This document shows, in pieces, positions 24,382 to 36,347 of a stretch of DNA of 64,000 nt. The DNA comes from Gordionus sp. m RMFG-2023 (lineage: Eukaryota > Nematomorpha > Gordioida > Chordodea > Parachordodidae): positions 15,686,052-15,750,051 of the forward strand of contig NC_088776.1 of assembly GCF_954871325.1 (NCBI RefSeq), written 5' to 3'. Made by a program: the position numbers and the translations under genes. Positions within the stretch are counted from its first letter, which is position 1. Each line of letters starts with the position of its first letter. The notes beneath the pieces were generated by a model. It was not told where the DNA came from and ran no database searches. It worked only from the letters and a program-made list of their open reading frames with translations.

Positions 24382-27300
24382 TGATTCCTATTAAATTGTT
24401 AAGTATAATAAAAGGAATATACAAAATACTTTTTAACTTTTCTAGATTTGATAAGTTTCAAGGAAATTTGTAAAGATAATTAATTTTGATAAATTTAACA
24501 ACAAGGAAAATAGTTACTTTCGAATATTAAAGAAAAAAATTTATAATAAAAAATTAGTTTGCTTTTTCCGATGCAAATGGATACAGAATCTTTAAATATG
24601 GGTATTCCTTACCTTCAAAGTGTGGAAATAAATAAGTGATCGTTTTCGTATTGGTATTCTATTTTTAAGTTTTTTTTAAGTTCTAAAAATTCTAATTAAA
24701 AGTAATTTTAACATAGCCTAAACAAAATTATTAGTAATAAAATTTTGGCCAATACGATAAAAAAGAGAACGAAATTATTCAGAAAATTTTATCAGTTTTT
24801 ACTTCTTAATTGTATATTATTTCAATCCATTTGGTTTATAAGAATATTTATAAAATATAAAAAGATTGCAAAATTGGCGTAATTCTAGAATAAAAGAGAT
24901 AAATATATGGTGTGCGTTAATATTGATTTTCTTAACTGGTACTGATCTATGTCTCAGTATATTTTCTCATAAAAACCGAGCTATAAATAAAATGAAAACT
25001 ATGACATCCGTCTTTGAGGGTAAAGTGAACCAAATTTTTTGACTAATTCTGAAACTAGAGTATTAAGTAGTGCTTTATAAGTACATTTTAGATAGTTTTA
25101 AAAAAGAAAATAAATAATTCGTAAAATAAGGAAAAAAAATTGTCAAATTAGCATTATGGCAGAAGGAGAATATAGAAATTCCAAATACATCGTTTTCTTT
25201 AATATATATTTCGATATTTATTAATCCTTATATCAATTTCGCAAACCCCAAAATATTAACATAATTATAAGCCAAGTAACTATGATTCCCGCTTTAGAGG
25301 TGAAGTCAGCCAATCTTCCTGACATTGACTCTGAAACTCATATCAATATTTAGTGCGTATTCAAAAGTTTTCGTATTTCAACCCGTTTAGAAGATAGATT
25401 TGAGATAAAGCAATATCGATTAGAAAATATTAGCCAAGATTGACATGCTAGAAGAAAAATTATAGTTGCACTAAATATCTGGATGAGCTAATGCTTGATT
25501 AGTGTTTATTAATTAATCAATCAGTTTAGTTAAACAAAAACTAGTCATATTGCGATTCAAAAATTAATTACGTCTAAATAATAAATGCCTTGATGTTATT
25601 TTTTCCCTGTTTAAAAATATTTTTCTTTATAGATGATACATAATATTTTTTTTGGGTTTATTTAATAGATATAGAACTAAAATTATATTTTAAAAAATAT
25701 GATATTGATATGACTCACCACGTCTACATAGCAGAATATTCGCTGAAGGCGAACCCCCGCCCCCCCCCCCTCAAAAATTTATACCTACTCACAAATTTTT
25801 AATTATAATGGTAATCCCTTCATATATTTTAAAAGAGTCACTTTAATCATCGATCCTTTTTTTAAGCTATCAAAAAATTGTGAATGCAAAAGAGTTATTT
25901 TATAGAATGTGAATTAAATTAAAAACCTCCCCCTCAGTTACGATGAATACATTTGTTATATATAATGATAAAATGGAGCTTATACTTTTATTATTCTAAA
26001 CATTTCATCTTATTACATATGATAATCCTAAAAATATATTGTTGCGCTATTATAGATTTTTTTTGATGTTATATTTTTATATATATAGTGTTGAATTTTG
26101 ACAGATGTGTCCCACCGTCTGAGTGGGGAAAACACAGTCCATGATTGGGGGTCCGGGATGGTCGATAAGGGGATCCAGGGGGCCGGGTTTGGGTATCGAT
26201 TTTGTCATGAGATCACGCGGACAACGCAGTAATCCAAAAGCCAATACCACCGAATTAAGGTTAAACAAATTTTATTTCAATAGTTTACAAAAAAGAGGAA
26301 ATTAAATAAAATCATTCATCAAAAAAAAATCACAGTCACGAATTTCATTTTTGGTGGTCTTTATATTGATTAATTAAATAATAAAAAAAAGAAAGTTAAT
26401 AAATCCAGGCTCATCTCGAAAACTGGCTAGAACCAGTTTTGAGGATGAAATCAAAACAAGCTTGGTATACGTGAACAAAGAAAAAAAAAGATATACATGA
26501 TAATGAGAAAAACACATCACTTTTAATTGAACAAAGAAAACAAAAATATAAATGGTAATATAAAAACATATCACTTAAACAAAAACATAATAACTATTAT
26601 AAACTAGTTAAAACACAACATATAGCTTATCAAAATTCTATAATAATATAGATTTTTACTTGAAAGTGTGAATTAATAGCACGGTTGCAGCGGAAAGGCA
26701 AAAACGACTGAAATTTAATTCAGGAAAATTAGTAAGATATAAATAAAAAAAACATAAATTAAATTAAATTGGTAAGTAAATTAATTCCCTGGAAAAAAAA
26801 TTCTCCAGTAAGAATATTTTGCGGAAAATAATTCCAAAGAAAAAAACCACAAGATAAATTTTCATTGTTATGATCTTCAAAAAAATTTTTAGCAGAATTT
26901 TTCTTTTTGAAGAAGATAGATTTTAATCAAATATTACCTAAAAATTTAAAAAATTTTTAATAAAAGTTCATATATATATAATCAAAACTTTTGCAATTTC
27001 TATGGATAAAAAATATTTCAAAATGACAATTTTTTGAGCAAAAATCTTAATTTCTGAAGATTTTTTTAAAACTCAATATAGTTTTAAGTTTAACAAACCA
27101 AAAAGACAGCGAAACTTTTATCACAAAACACATTTTCACGAAACTTTTATTGTGAATGTTTATTAAAGCGGATTAATAATTATAAATAAACTTATATCAC
27201 GAATTCATATTCGCGTATGCTATTCAGCAAAGTCCATATCAAGAATTTTTCATAACAAAACCCTTACAAAACTCTTTAAAGCGAATACATAACATGGAAA

Positions 27301-29633
27301 TTTTCTTCGTGAATATATAGTACATTTTATAGAGAAGGCGAACCCAAATCACGAAGAAATTATAGCGAAAACATTTTTGCGAATCATATATAGGATATTT
27401 ATTAACGCTAAGTAAATATCGGGAGAAAGCGCGAAAGCAATAAAGCCTTAAATGATAATAGCGACTATTTTCTTAAAATCAATATTACTAAGAATATATC
27501 TTGTTTTATATATTTTTCCAAGCTATTTATCTTTTAAACTGTATCCATATTCTGGGCAATTCAGTTTAATATCTGAACTACGGATTTTTTTGAACAATTC
27601 AATCTTAATTCTGAGCAATTAAATGTGAATTTTAAAGTACGAGACTCGATAAATCTGGTGGTAACCGTGATACTTATATAATTTCGAGCGATAGTATAAG
27701 TAGTCAAATCGATTTTTGTCATTTAGAAAGAAAACGTGATACCAAATTAAGAGCGATTACAATAGATTATTTTTACAATACTCAAAAAATTATAATAATA
27801 ACTATTTTTTTAAACGGAAAATGATAAAATGAGAAGTAAATTCATATTAAATGAATCCTTATTATTTTCTAGCAGACTGATAAAAAGTTCGTATGGCCAA
27901 CCATTTTTGAAGGCAATTGTGAAAATCCTCAATTTCCCAATGTGATATTATATTTTATAAAAACTTATTGGAAATGATTAATAATTTCAATATTTTTTAA
28001 AAAAATGCTAGGTTCTAAAATTTGTAAAATTTCAAAAATAAATATTTATTTTAAAAGAAAAGAAACTGATGAAGGTATTTATTATAAAAAATTTTCCTGT
28101 CATGATGAGCCTTTAAACTTTTTTCCCATAAATATCTAAATGTTGTGGAAAATATTTAAAGGCGAACAAAAATATTTTAAATTTTATTTTAATTATTTGA
28201 AAATGTTAACTTATGATAATATTTTATTTAATATCGGAACTAAGTATCTAATAGGTAATTTAGGTTAAGGCAATGATATAGTTAAGCATTAGTTTATTTT
28301 ATAATAATTGTCTTACTTATTTTTACCAAAACTGGGTTCGGGATAAGGCCATAATGTTACACATTACATGGTTTAGGATTAATTAATAATATTTTAAAAA
28401 TTAGATTAAGTTTAACATTAACTATTTTTTATTGTTTGTAATTATTATTAACAAATTTATTTGGAAAATCATTTTTCAGGGATATATTTTCCAGGATTTT
28501 TTTTTATTTTGTTGATTTTCTCCAAATTTTTAAATATTTTATTTGGGAAATTTTTTTCGGAGATATATTTATAGGGATTTATTCCTCCAATTTATCTATT
28601 TTCTTTTAAGGATCAAAAATTGGGGAATTTTTCTCCTGTAAATTATTTTCTGTGTGAATTATTTTATGTGATTCGCATGATATAACTCATAAATCAATTA
28701 TAATGCCTTAAAAATGATTTTAAATGATAAAAATTTTTATTAATCTGTTTCCTTAGATTTGATATAAAAAATTTATGGGGGGGGCAAAAATTTGTTTGTT
28801 TCCCCCCTTTGGATACGGCCCTAAATTTAACCTTTAATTACTTTTTTAATATTATTTGATCCTAATATATTTAAAAGTATTCTTTATATAAAATGATAAA
28901 ATATGTCATTCGTTACAATGATATTTATATAAATAGTTCGGAAACAATAAAAAACATTTATTCAACCTACCTATTTTTACTGGTAATGATATAACACTAA
29001 ATGTTTTATATCTGTTTAGATATAAAAGTAAATAAATATTTTATAATTTAGAATGAGAAAAATTTTATATTTTTATAAATAAGGTATTTAAAATAATAAA
29101 CGTCAATTTGCATATTAAATCTTATCGAATAATATATTTTAGTTATATTTATTTTAGACTATTAATTTATTATTAAAGTATTTTAATTTTTATAACTTGT
29201 TTATATCATAAGAAAATGAATCGAAATTAAGAGTATATAACATTTTCTAAATCATCTTGAATCGTTAGATAACATTCTTGATTAGTTGATAAATTATTCC
29301 TAATGATAAAAATTTATGCACATTTAAAATTAATAAATATTTTTTCATTATACAAGCTTAAATAAACTCTCAACTAGTGATCTGTATCCGGTCAAATTTT
29401 TCAAGCCAGGACATACCCCAATTTTTTAAAATTAGCCGTAACCGGCTTGGCCCGAATATATCTAAATATAGAAAAAATATATTAGGTTATTATTTTTTGC
29501 AAATTTTTTTAATATATAAATGATTTTGTTAATACATGTCTCCTAGCCTTTGCGACATGTATGTGCAAACATAAAAATTAGCTTGAATTAAGTTGGGGAT
29601 TCCCTTTTTTTTATAAACTTAGTACATATATAT
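24382..29633. other. Intergenic region upstream of caprin
   Basis: No gene was recognised in about 5 kb. It contains a diverged direct duplication (about 24985-25075 versus 25280-25360, sharing AACTATGA...AGGT-AAGT-A-CCAA), a C-rich block at 25755-25772, an isolated G+C-rich island (26100-26240), a facing G8/C6 pair at 28769-28809, and a lone hAT-type terminus at 29378 (TAGTGATCTGTATCCGG) related in inverse orientation to the one near 21950. Confidence 0.5.
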
Positions 29634-31405
29634 CAGAGACCTGCAGGCCCGGCCCTACGCCCGGCCCGGGGAGGGCCGTATTTTAAATTTTTTAAATATA
29701 CCCGGGCCGGGCCTAAAAAAATTTTTTAAACATATCCGGGCCGGGTCTTAATATTTTTTATAAAAATTTTTACATTATGAGTTAATGGTTTATAAGATTA
29801 TATTATATTATAGTTATGATTAATATAATATTGGGTGATGGTTAACACTACCTAACAACCCACAGATCGATCTAATTATTAATTTCCTGCAAATTTATTC
29901 AAAGTATTAATATATTTTTTTATAATTCATATCTAAATTTTTACAACATATTTTACCAAAACAATCAAATAAAGGAATATCTTAAATAAGCCCCAATATT
30001 CAAGTATTATTAATATATTTTTTTATAATTCATATCTAAATTTTTAGAATATATTTTACCAAAACAATCATATAAAGGATTATCACTTCTTAAAGTTTAT
30101 AATTGATTTGTACTTAATATAAAGCATTTTTTAATTGAAAAATTTGTTTTACACAAGTATCATTTTATTTCTCTTTTTCTCTGTCCCAAATTCAAGCAAT
30201 TACGTATGTAGTCAGGGACAGATCGCAAAATGACGGAAAACTATATAAAAGATTATATTAAATTACAAGAGGCTCGAGGTGAAATACCATCGACCAGTCA
30301 AATTACGACTGTTGTTAAACAAATTGAATCGTTTTATGACAAATGGGGCGATGGTAATTCTGGTAATATGTCAATACCCGATGATGAATATTATAATTAC
30401 ATAAATAATAGATAAAACATTTAAGGTGGATAATTTGTTAGAGTGGTGGGCGGCTCCTCAAAGCGAATTTCCAATTTTAGCAAAATTGGCAATTCCTGCT
30501 TTAAGTGCAAGCTGTGAGCGGAATTTTTTCACTACTGGGAGAATTCTTGAAGAAAGAAGAAGTAATCTTCAACCTGAAAAGGTAGATATGCTTCTCTTTT
30601 TTCATGATAATTTGTGAATTTTTAATATCTTTCTTGAGTTTAGGGTTTCGTCAATCATGCTGGTTTTTTACTTTGCAAACTGTCAAATATTTATTGCATT
30701 TATTATATTTACCTTGAGTCATGAAAGTTTTTAATCCAACATTTTTCATTATTTTTCTTACAATATTATATAATACAATTATCTTCTTTTTGTTAAAAAT
30801 TTATATTATAAAATAAATTATATTAATATTGTGCAATTAGATTATATTTTCAAAATACTATTTATTATACATGCATTTTTTTAAATAGCGATTTATTTTT
30901 ATTTTATAAATTAAATAGTAAATTAAATACAATATATTATATTCTCAAAATATTTTCCATTTTTATAAATTAAATATTAGTTTTATTTTTTTTAAATGTA
31001 ATATAAAATATAGTATATGACAAATATTATTACCATTTTTATGAATATTAGTTTTATTTTTATAAATGCAATATAAAATATAGTATATGCTCAAAATATC
31101 CATTTTTATAAATAACAGTTTTATAATTTTTATAAATTCAATATAATATTCTTAAAATATTAGCTTTTTACATGCATTTTTTAAATAATAAGCAATAATA
31201 CTCGCTGAAAAATATGGTAAAATACCACATAGGTGAATTTTTGTATATACCAGGTCAAATATAATTTTAAAAAAATTCCGAGCCATGCCTGAAATTTTTA
31301 AATCCGGGCCGGGTCATAAAAAATTTTTTTAAAAAATATCCGGGCCGGGCCTAAAAAATTTAAAACCGGGCCGGGCCGTGCAAATGGTACCTGTGCAGGT
31401 CTCTG
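29634..31405 (+). mobile_element. hAT element, CAGAGACCTGCA family, with transposase remnants
   Basis: A perfect 12-bp terminal inverted repeat CAGAGACCTGCA lies at both ends, with ATATATAT on both sides (8 bp, though in low-complexity DNA). Blocks of GGCCCGGCC/GGGCCGGGCC separated by AT-rich spacers crowd both subterminal regions (29645-29755 and 31300-31380). On the plus strand, 30230-30415 and 30426-30617 are two pieces of the transposase C-terminus in different frames. The second has the hAT dimerisation pattern EWWAAPQSEFPILAKLA...CERNFFTTGRILEERRSNL. The frame break makes it inactive. Confidence 0.9.
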
Positions 31406-33228
31406 ATATATATAAAGGGTTCGGATGAATGTATAGCATGATTGGAAAAAATTAATTAAAATGACTAGACCCCATTGATAAGCTAAAGAATTCTGAATAA
31501 ATAATGTATATACCAAGAGCGCATATTATAATCAAAAAATTTTTTACTACCATGTTCTGAATCTCCTTAAAAAGCTAAACATGATCATTTATTTTTTTAA
31601 AATAATGTTATTTACCAAGGGCACAAATTTTAGTCAAAAAAAAAGAAAAAAGTGTATTTTCAAAAACCACTAAGTTATAAAAAATTTACAAACTTATTAA
31701 TAACATTTTCTAAATCCTTTTAATGAGCTTAATATGATTATGCTTTCATTTTCTTAAAAATAATGTAAATTCATAGAGGGCATATAGTTTAGTCAAAAAA
31801 AAGTTATTTCAAAAGCCCACTAAGTTATAGAAAATTTTAAAGTATAATATTAGCAATTTTTGATTACTTTTAATAAGCTATATATGATTCTGCATTCATA
31901 TTTTATAAATTAAGCTTCTTTGATAGGGGGTGCATAGTTTTCCCCCTTTTAGAGATTAAGTTAAGGTGATATTTTTACCAGGTTAGGTTTAGTTAATACT
32001 AGTTTAATAGTTCAGTTTGGAACCATGGTTGTCACATGACAGATAAACATCTGTTGTTATTATGAATATTGATTCTGCTGATGTATTTCTAATCAGTATT
32101 GGATACCAATTTTTTGATTCCTTAACAAAATATTCAAAACAAGTAATTTCAATTGGGAATGAAATACTTAAAACCCTATATTCCTTAATAAGAATAGCAA
32201 GTGAAAAAATATATATTTGAATTGTTCACTAATCAGGTTATTATAAAAACATGTATAACCAAAGTAATATATTTTTCCATTTATTTATGGTTCCTGTTCA
32301 CTGCTTATTCATGACAATATTAATGTCTCTATATTTTAATAAGGATTAAAGATGGTGTGGGTAATTAAACTTAAATTCTTTTATATACCCTTTATTGCCT
32401 TCTACTATATAATTTTAAAACCCATCAACAAGAAGCCAAACAATGATCATAATAGGAAACATTTAATATGAATAGTACATTCATCTTTTTTTAATTATTT
32501 CCCCAATAAAAAAATTTTATTAATTTAAAAATTTTGCATGTATGATGATTTGTAGAAAATAGTCTCCATAAAATTTCATTGTAAGAATTTAATAAAAAAC
32601 TACTTACTTCAATTATAAAGTTATATTAATTAAGTTGACTTATGAAAATAAAAATTAAGATTTAATTTTTACTCTCTGATACAAATTTGATATCTTTTCT
32701 TAGATAATAATTTTAAACCATATTATCTAATATTTATAACATAAAATGTTAATATAGGTTTGGTTTGCTTTTTTAATTTTTTTTAGGTTTGGTTCAATTC
32801 ATTAAAAAAATAAATTATATAGGGTTCGAAGTCTGGTTCAACACTCTGCTTAGATATACATTTATATATATATTAATATTATTTGCTTTATTACTATTGT
32901 CATTGAATTCTTTTCAAAAATAACTTTAGCAAGTCAGTATTTTTAAAAAGAAGTATTTAATCTGGCCTGCCTAATAGATATTTTTAAAAAATAAAGGTAA
33001 ATTCTTTTAGAGCCTTAAATTTTATTATTAATATTGTTTTCTAAATCTTGATATTAGATATAATTAAAATTTAACTACATCATATTCCAAACATTGAATA
33101 AAAGTAAATAGGGTATTTTTTTAACCAAAAAAAAAATACATGAGATAGTTTAAAAATAAAGATTATTTTAAAATTTTTATAATTATTATGAATAATGGAT
33201 ACTTTTAATAATAAACTTAAAGAAATTA
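31406..33228. other. Intergenic region downstream of TAF10
   Basis: AT-rich DNA without a recognised gene. Between 31470 and 31920 a unit of roughly 130-150 bp is repeated three times in diverged form (CCACTAAGTTATA-AAAATTT and GATTATGC/TTCATTTT-TTAAAAATAATGTA). Confidence 0.45.
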
Positions 33229-33688
33229 TTAATAAAAATAAGGAGGTTTTTTAATGTGAATTCCATATTCAGATGCAGCAGATGCCAGATCATCAGTTGT
33301 TAGTGTGTATTTACCTAATGGAGACAGAGATGAATGTTTATTATTTCCAGTCAATGTTAAATTAGACAAACGCATTTTATTATGTTGTAGTGCATCATTA
33401 GCCAAATCTGTTACAAACTTTTGAGCTGCTAAAGATATCAATCTGATTAATCTAATATCATCAATTTCAAATCCTGATCTAAAAAATGATTTATAAAAAT
33501 AGAATTAGTATACAAAACTTTTGCAAAAAGTAGGTAGAAACTGCATCAGGAATTAATGGAGTATAATCATTAAGTTTGTATAAAAATTCTGATATAGGTT
33601 GCTGATTCATCACTTTATTGATATAACTTTTAAGTTCAGCTTCATCTGCTATTATTTCTAAATTATTATTTGGTTGGCTTTGACTCAT
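33229..33688 (-). CDS. TAF10: TAF10, TFIID/SAGA histone-fold subunit
   Basis: Two exons, 33688-33519 and 33478-33229, are joined across a 40-nt intron (GT...AG, with a perfect TACTAAT branch motif). They give 139 residues. The protein contains the family's key blocks: ISEFLYKLNDYTPLIPDAV (33-50), GFEIDDIRLIRLISLAAQKF (59-78), DLANDALQH (81-89), then KYTLTTDDLASA and the C-terminal EYGIHIKKPPYF. In known organisms TAF10 forms histone-fold pairs with TAF3/TAF8 in TFIID and with SUPT7L in SAGA. The N-terminal tail is short, whereas vertebrate TAF10 has about 100 extra low-complexity residues. The ATG overlaps the TGA of TOMM5 as ATGA. No promoter is obvious between the two genes, so TAF10 may depend on the TOMM5 promoter. 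Confidence 0.96.
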
Positions 33689-33883
33689 TGTGAGGTTAAT
33701 TTAAAAATGAAATAAGGTACTATAAAATAATTTAGATAAAGGATTTAAATTTAAAAATTTACTGGACTTAATCAATGCTACAGTAACAAAAAATTGACCT
33801 ATAGTTAATAAAACTTGACGATCACCAATTCTTTTTTCTTCAGCAGGATCAATTTTAATTTTTTGCGGACTAATTTTAAACAT
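33685..33883 (-). CDS. TOMM5: TOMM5, small subunit of the mitochondrial import receptor complex
   Basis: Two exons, 33883-33763 and 33719-33685, are joined across a 43-nt intron (GTAAAT...TATAG) and encode 51 residues, exactly the human length. The start MFKISPQKIKIDP-E-KR matches the family's MF-I...K-DPEE-KR pattern. Residues 28-46 form the single tail-side membrane helix, and the C-terminal VALIKSIPYFIFKLTSQ lines up with VALLRVTPFILKKLDSI. Without splicing the frame reads on to an unrelated 60-residue form; the spliced version restores family similarity, which strongly supports the intron. Known TOM5 stabilises the outer-membrane TOM complex. Its last codon and stop overlap the TAF10 ATG. 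Confidence 0.92.
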
Positions 33884-33910
33884 CGTATAAGAAGTTGCAA
33901 CTTTAAAAAA

Positions 33911-33934
33911 ACTGTCAGAGTCACGTGTGACAGT
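33911..33934. promoter_or_regulatory. E-box palindrome upstream of TOMM5
   Basis: A 7-bp inverted repeat ACTGTCA...TGACAGT surrounds TCACGTGTGA, with CACGTG at 33922-33927. It lies 28-51 bases upstream of the TOMM5 ATG. CACGTG cores are bound by bHLH-leucine-zipper factors of the USF/TFE/Myc type in animals. The position suggests a promoter element for the TOMM5-TAF10 unit (inference). Confidence 0.5.
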
Positions 33935-33944
33935 TCAGAATACA

Positions 33945-34140
33945 CCAGTGGCCCCTACAACGGGGGGGAGGGGGGTCCTAACCAACTGCTTCAGTAAATT
34001 TGAGTGGGGGTACTTTTTTTTTTTTAATTTTTTTTTAAATTTTCTTTATTATTTAATTCTTTTACTGTTTTGTAACATCCATCATGATCAAGTGATTTCT
34101 GGTTTATAAATGTAATAATAAGACCCCCCCCCCCTCATAA
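33945..34140. repeat. G- and C-tract block
   Basis: A G-rich tract (33962-33975, GGGGGGGAGGGGGG) and a C13 tract (about 34123-34136) face each other across T-rich DNA, like the C-rich subterminal blocks of the elements at 14657 and 43311. It may be a small element of that type, but no terminal repeat or target duplication could be fixed. Confidence 0.4.
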
Positions 34141-34249
34141 CTTAATATTCAATTTAATATATATTGACGGAAACTTTGGTAGATGTTTAGTAAATTAGGT
34201 TGTTATCCGAGATTTCTTGTCACAAATTATTTTTCCAATTTAAAAATAT

Positions 34250-36060
34250 GCCTAAAAATATTAACCAAAGAAAATACAAATGCCTAATTAAAAATTGCAA
34301 ATCGCATAATATAAGAGATGATTAGAAATTGGATTACTTATAGTATTAAAATGAATAAAGTTTTATGCTCAACATGTCTCTTATTTGGAGGTCTACACAC
34401 AAATTCAAAATGGACATGTGAAGGTCTAGATAAATGGCAGAATATTAATCGTGATTTCTGCATGAATCTTCACGAGGCACATATGATGGCCGATTATGGA
34501 AGACTTTCTCACAATAAAAATTCGATATTAAAATTTATAACACCCCAGAAAGAATGTGTAGATAATAACCGTTCTATCATATGAATTATAATAATATGTT
34601 TAGATTATTTAATATCTCGTGACCAAGCCTTCTGGGGAAACAGGCAACAAGAAGGCAATATGATGGCCCTTATTAAGCTTATTTCAGATTCTGAACCTGT
34701 ACTAAAAATGTATATACAACAAAAGGAAGAAAGAAAAAGAGATTAAAAACGAAATTATATTCAAATCTATTATCATATAATAACATAAATATTCTCATTG
34801 AAACCATGAAAAATATGGTTATAAAAAAAATTCAAAATGAGATTACATTTAACAGGTGCTTTAATAGCTTTGATAGTAAATTATGTTGAAAATAGTGAGA
34901 CGCCGAAGCCTGTTGAAAGACTGATTGACATATACTAGAAATACCACAGGTCTCGATATTAAGCATAATATAATATCCAAACTTGGCTTGATAAATTTAC
35001 CCCTTGAATTTCTAGTTGGAGCAAAGTTATGATGGCGCCTCAAACATGAGTGGAAGAATCAATGGTGTGCAGGCCTTGATGAGAGCAGAGGCGCCAAAGG
35101 CAGCTTTTATTTGGTGTTATTGTCATCGATTAAATTTAATCATTGTTCAATTATGGCAATCAATTAAAGATCTTCGAAATTGATGGGAATACTAGATGAG
35201 ATTTATATCTATTTTAATGGTGTAAAAAGATATGAGGTACTCAAAAAATGTCAGTGTAATGATCTAACGATTTCTACGCATGAAGAATATCGGTAATAGT
35301 ATCGTATTTGATTTAAAATGTTTTTTTTATTTAGAAGCTGTCTATCGTCATATAAAGCTATTGTAATTTTTTTTTCTACTTTATGATGCCTTGAGGGCAG
35401 CTTTAACAAATTTAAAAGATTCTGAAGTCCTGCCACTTCCACTATGGCTAGTGTTATAGTCTTTAGAATAGAAAATTTTGATTTTATCTCATCACTTTGT
35501 GTTTTGGATAAAATATTGTTGATAACAAGTTTAGCTTGTACAAAATTGCAAACCATTTCGAAGGATATAGGGTTTGCAATAAATCAAATTCAATTGGCAA
35601 AAGATTGCTTGATTAATTTGATAAGTATAATATAAATTATTGTCTTAATTATTTTTTGATCTAATAAATAATAACACTGAATTTTTGGATGTTTTTTTCA
35701 AAGGCACAAAATTTTATGAAGGAGAAAAATCTACCTTGTGATTTTGAAAGTTCTAGACTTCAAACATTACAATCCAAAAGGAGAGGTATATATATAACTT
35801 TTATCATTAAATATAGAAATTTTTTTAGCTTAAAATAGGTGTGTTTGCAGTTTAACGAAAGATTTAATGATGATTCGATGAAATTTTACATCAAACATCA
35901 TTTTTAACGCCAAAGGGAATGACAGAAAAATCAATTTTTAAAAAGATATGGAGGATATCTGTGAATTTTACAATTTAAATTCAAGTCAAATTTTCGAAGA
36001 AATGTTGAAGTTCAGAAATATTTATAAGATGGCCAAAATGGGGAATGTAATTATTACTCT
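34250..36060 (+). pseudogene. Degenerate hAT transposase (TTF/DUF4371 type)
   Basis: The frame 34318-34584 has the TTF-zinc-finger pattern KVLCSTCLLFGGLHTNSKW...GLDKWQNI and then HE-AH. From 34600 to 35240 the same strand reads on with stops and shifts through DYLISRDQAFWGNRQQEGNM and a QKEERKRD segment, typical of ZMYM-like hAT proteins. Pieces of the RNase-H-like part follow (about 35530-35760: IGFAINQIQLAKDCLINL; then QNFMKEKNLPCDF). Many stops make it dead. Terminal repeats were not found. Confidence 0.7.
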
Positions 36061-36347
36061 TTAGGGGATACTTTTCAGGGGGTATTCTGCTTCATTCGCT
36101 CAGAAAGTGTAGGGCCCACTGGAATACACATTGAATAACTAATAATTAACATGTCTAACAGGTGTCTGTTATTGAGCCTCTTATTGTCAAAATTTTTAAA
36201 ATATTTTGTCTCGCCAGAATTTTTTTTATCTAAAAAATAAATATCATTTTCTTTATTATTCAATATAAATAACAATATTGGAAGCAAAAAAAGATAAAAA
36301 ACAATTATTGCATAAACGGGATGTTGTTTTGTCCCTATCATTTACAA

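Noticed and set aside
26123-26305. Overlapping frames on both strands in the G+C-rich island
   Set aside because: No family pattern. Open frames on both strands are expected in a short GC-rich patch.
33701-33883. A 60-residue frame ending in ...LNLNPLSKLFYSTLFHF as the TOMM5 product
   Set aside because: It reads through the 43-nt intron. Splicing restores the family C-terminus and the exact 51-residue length.
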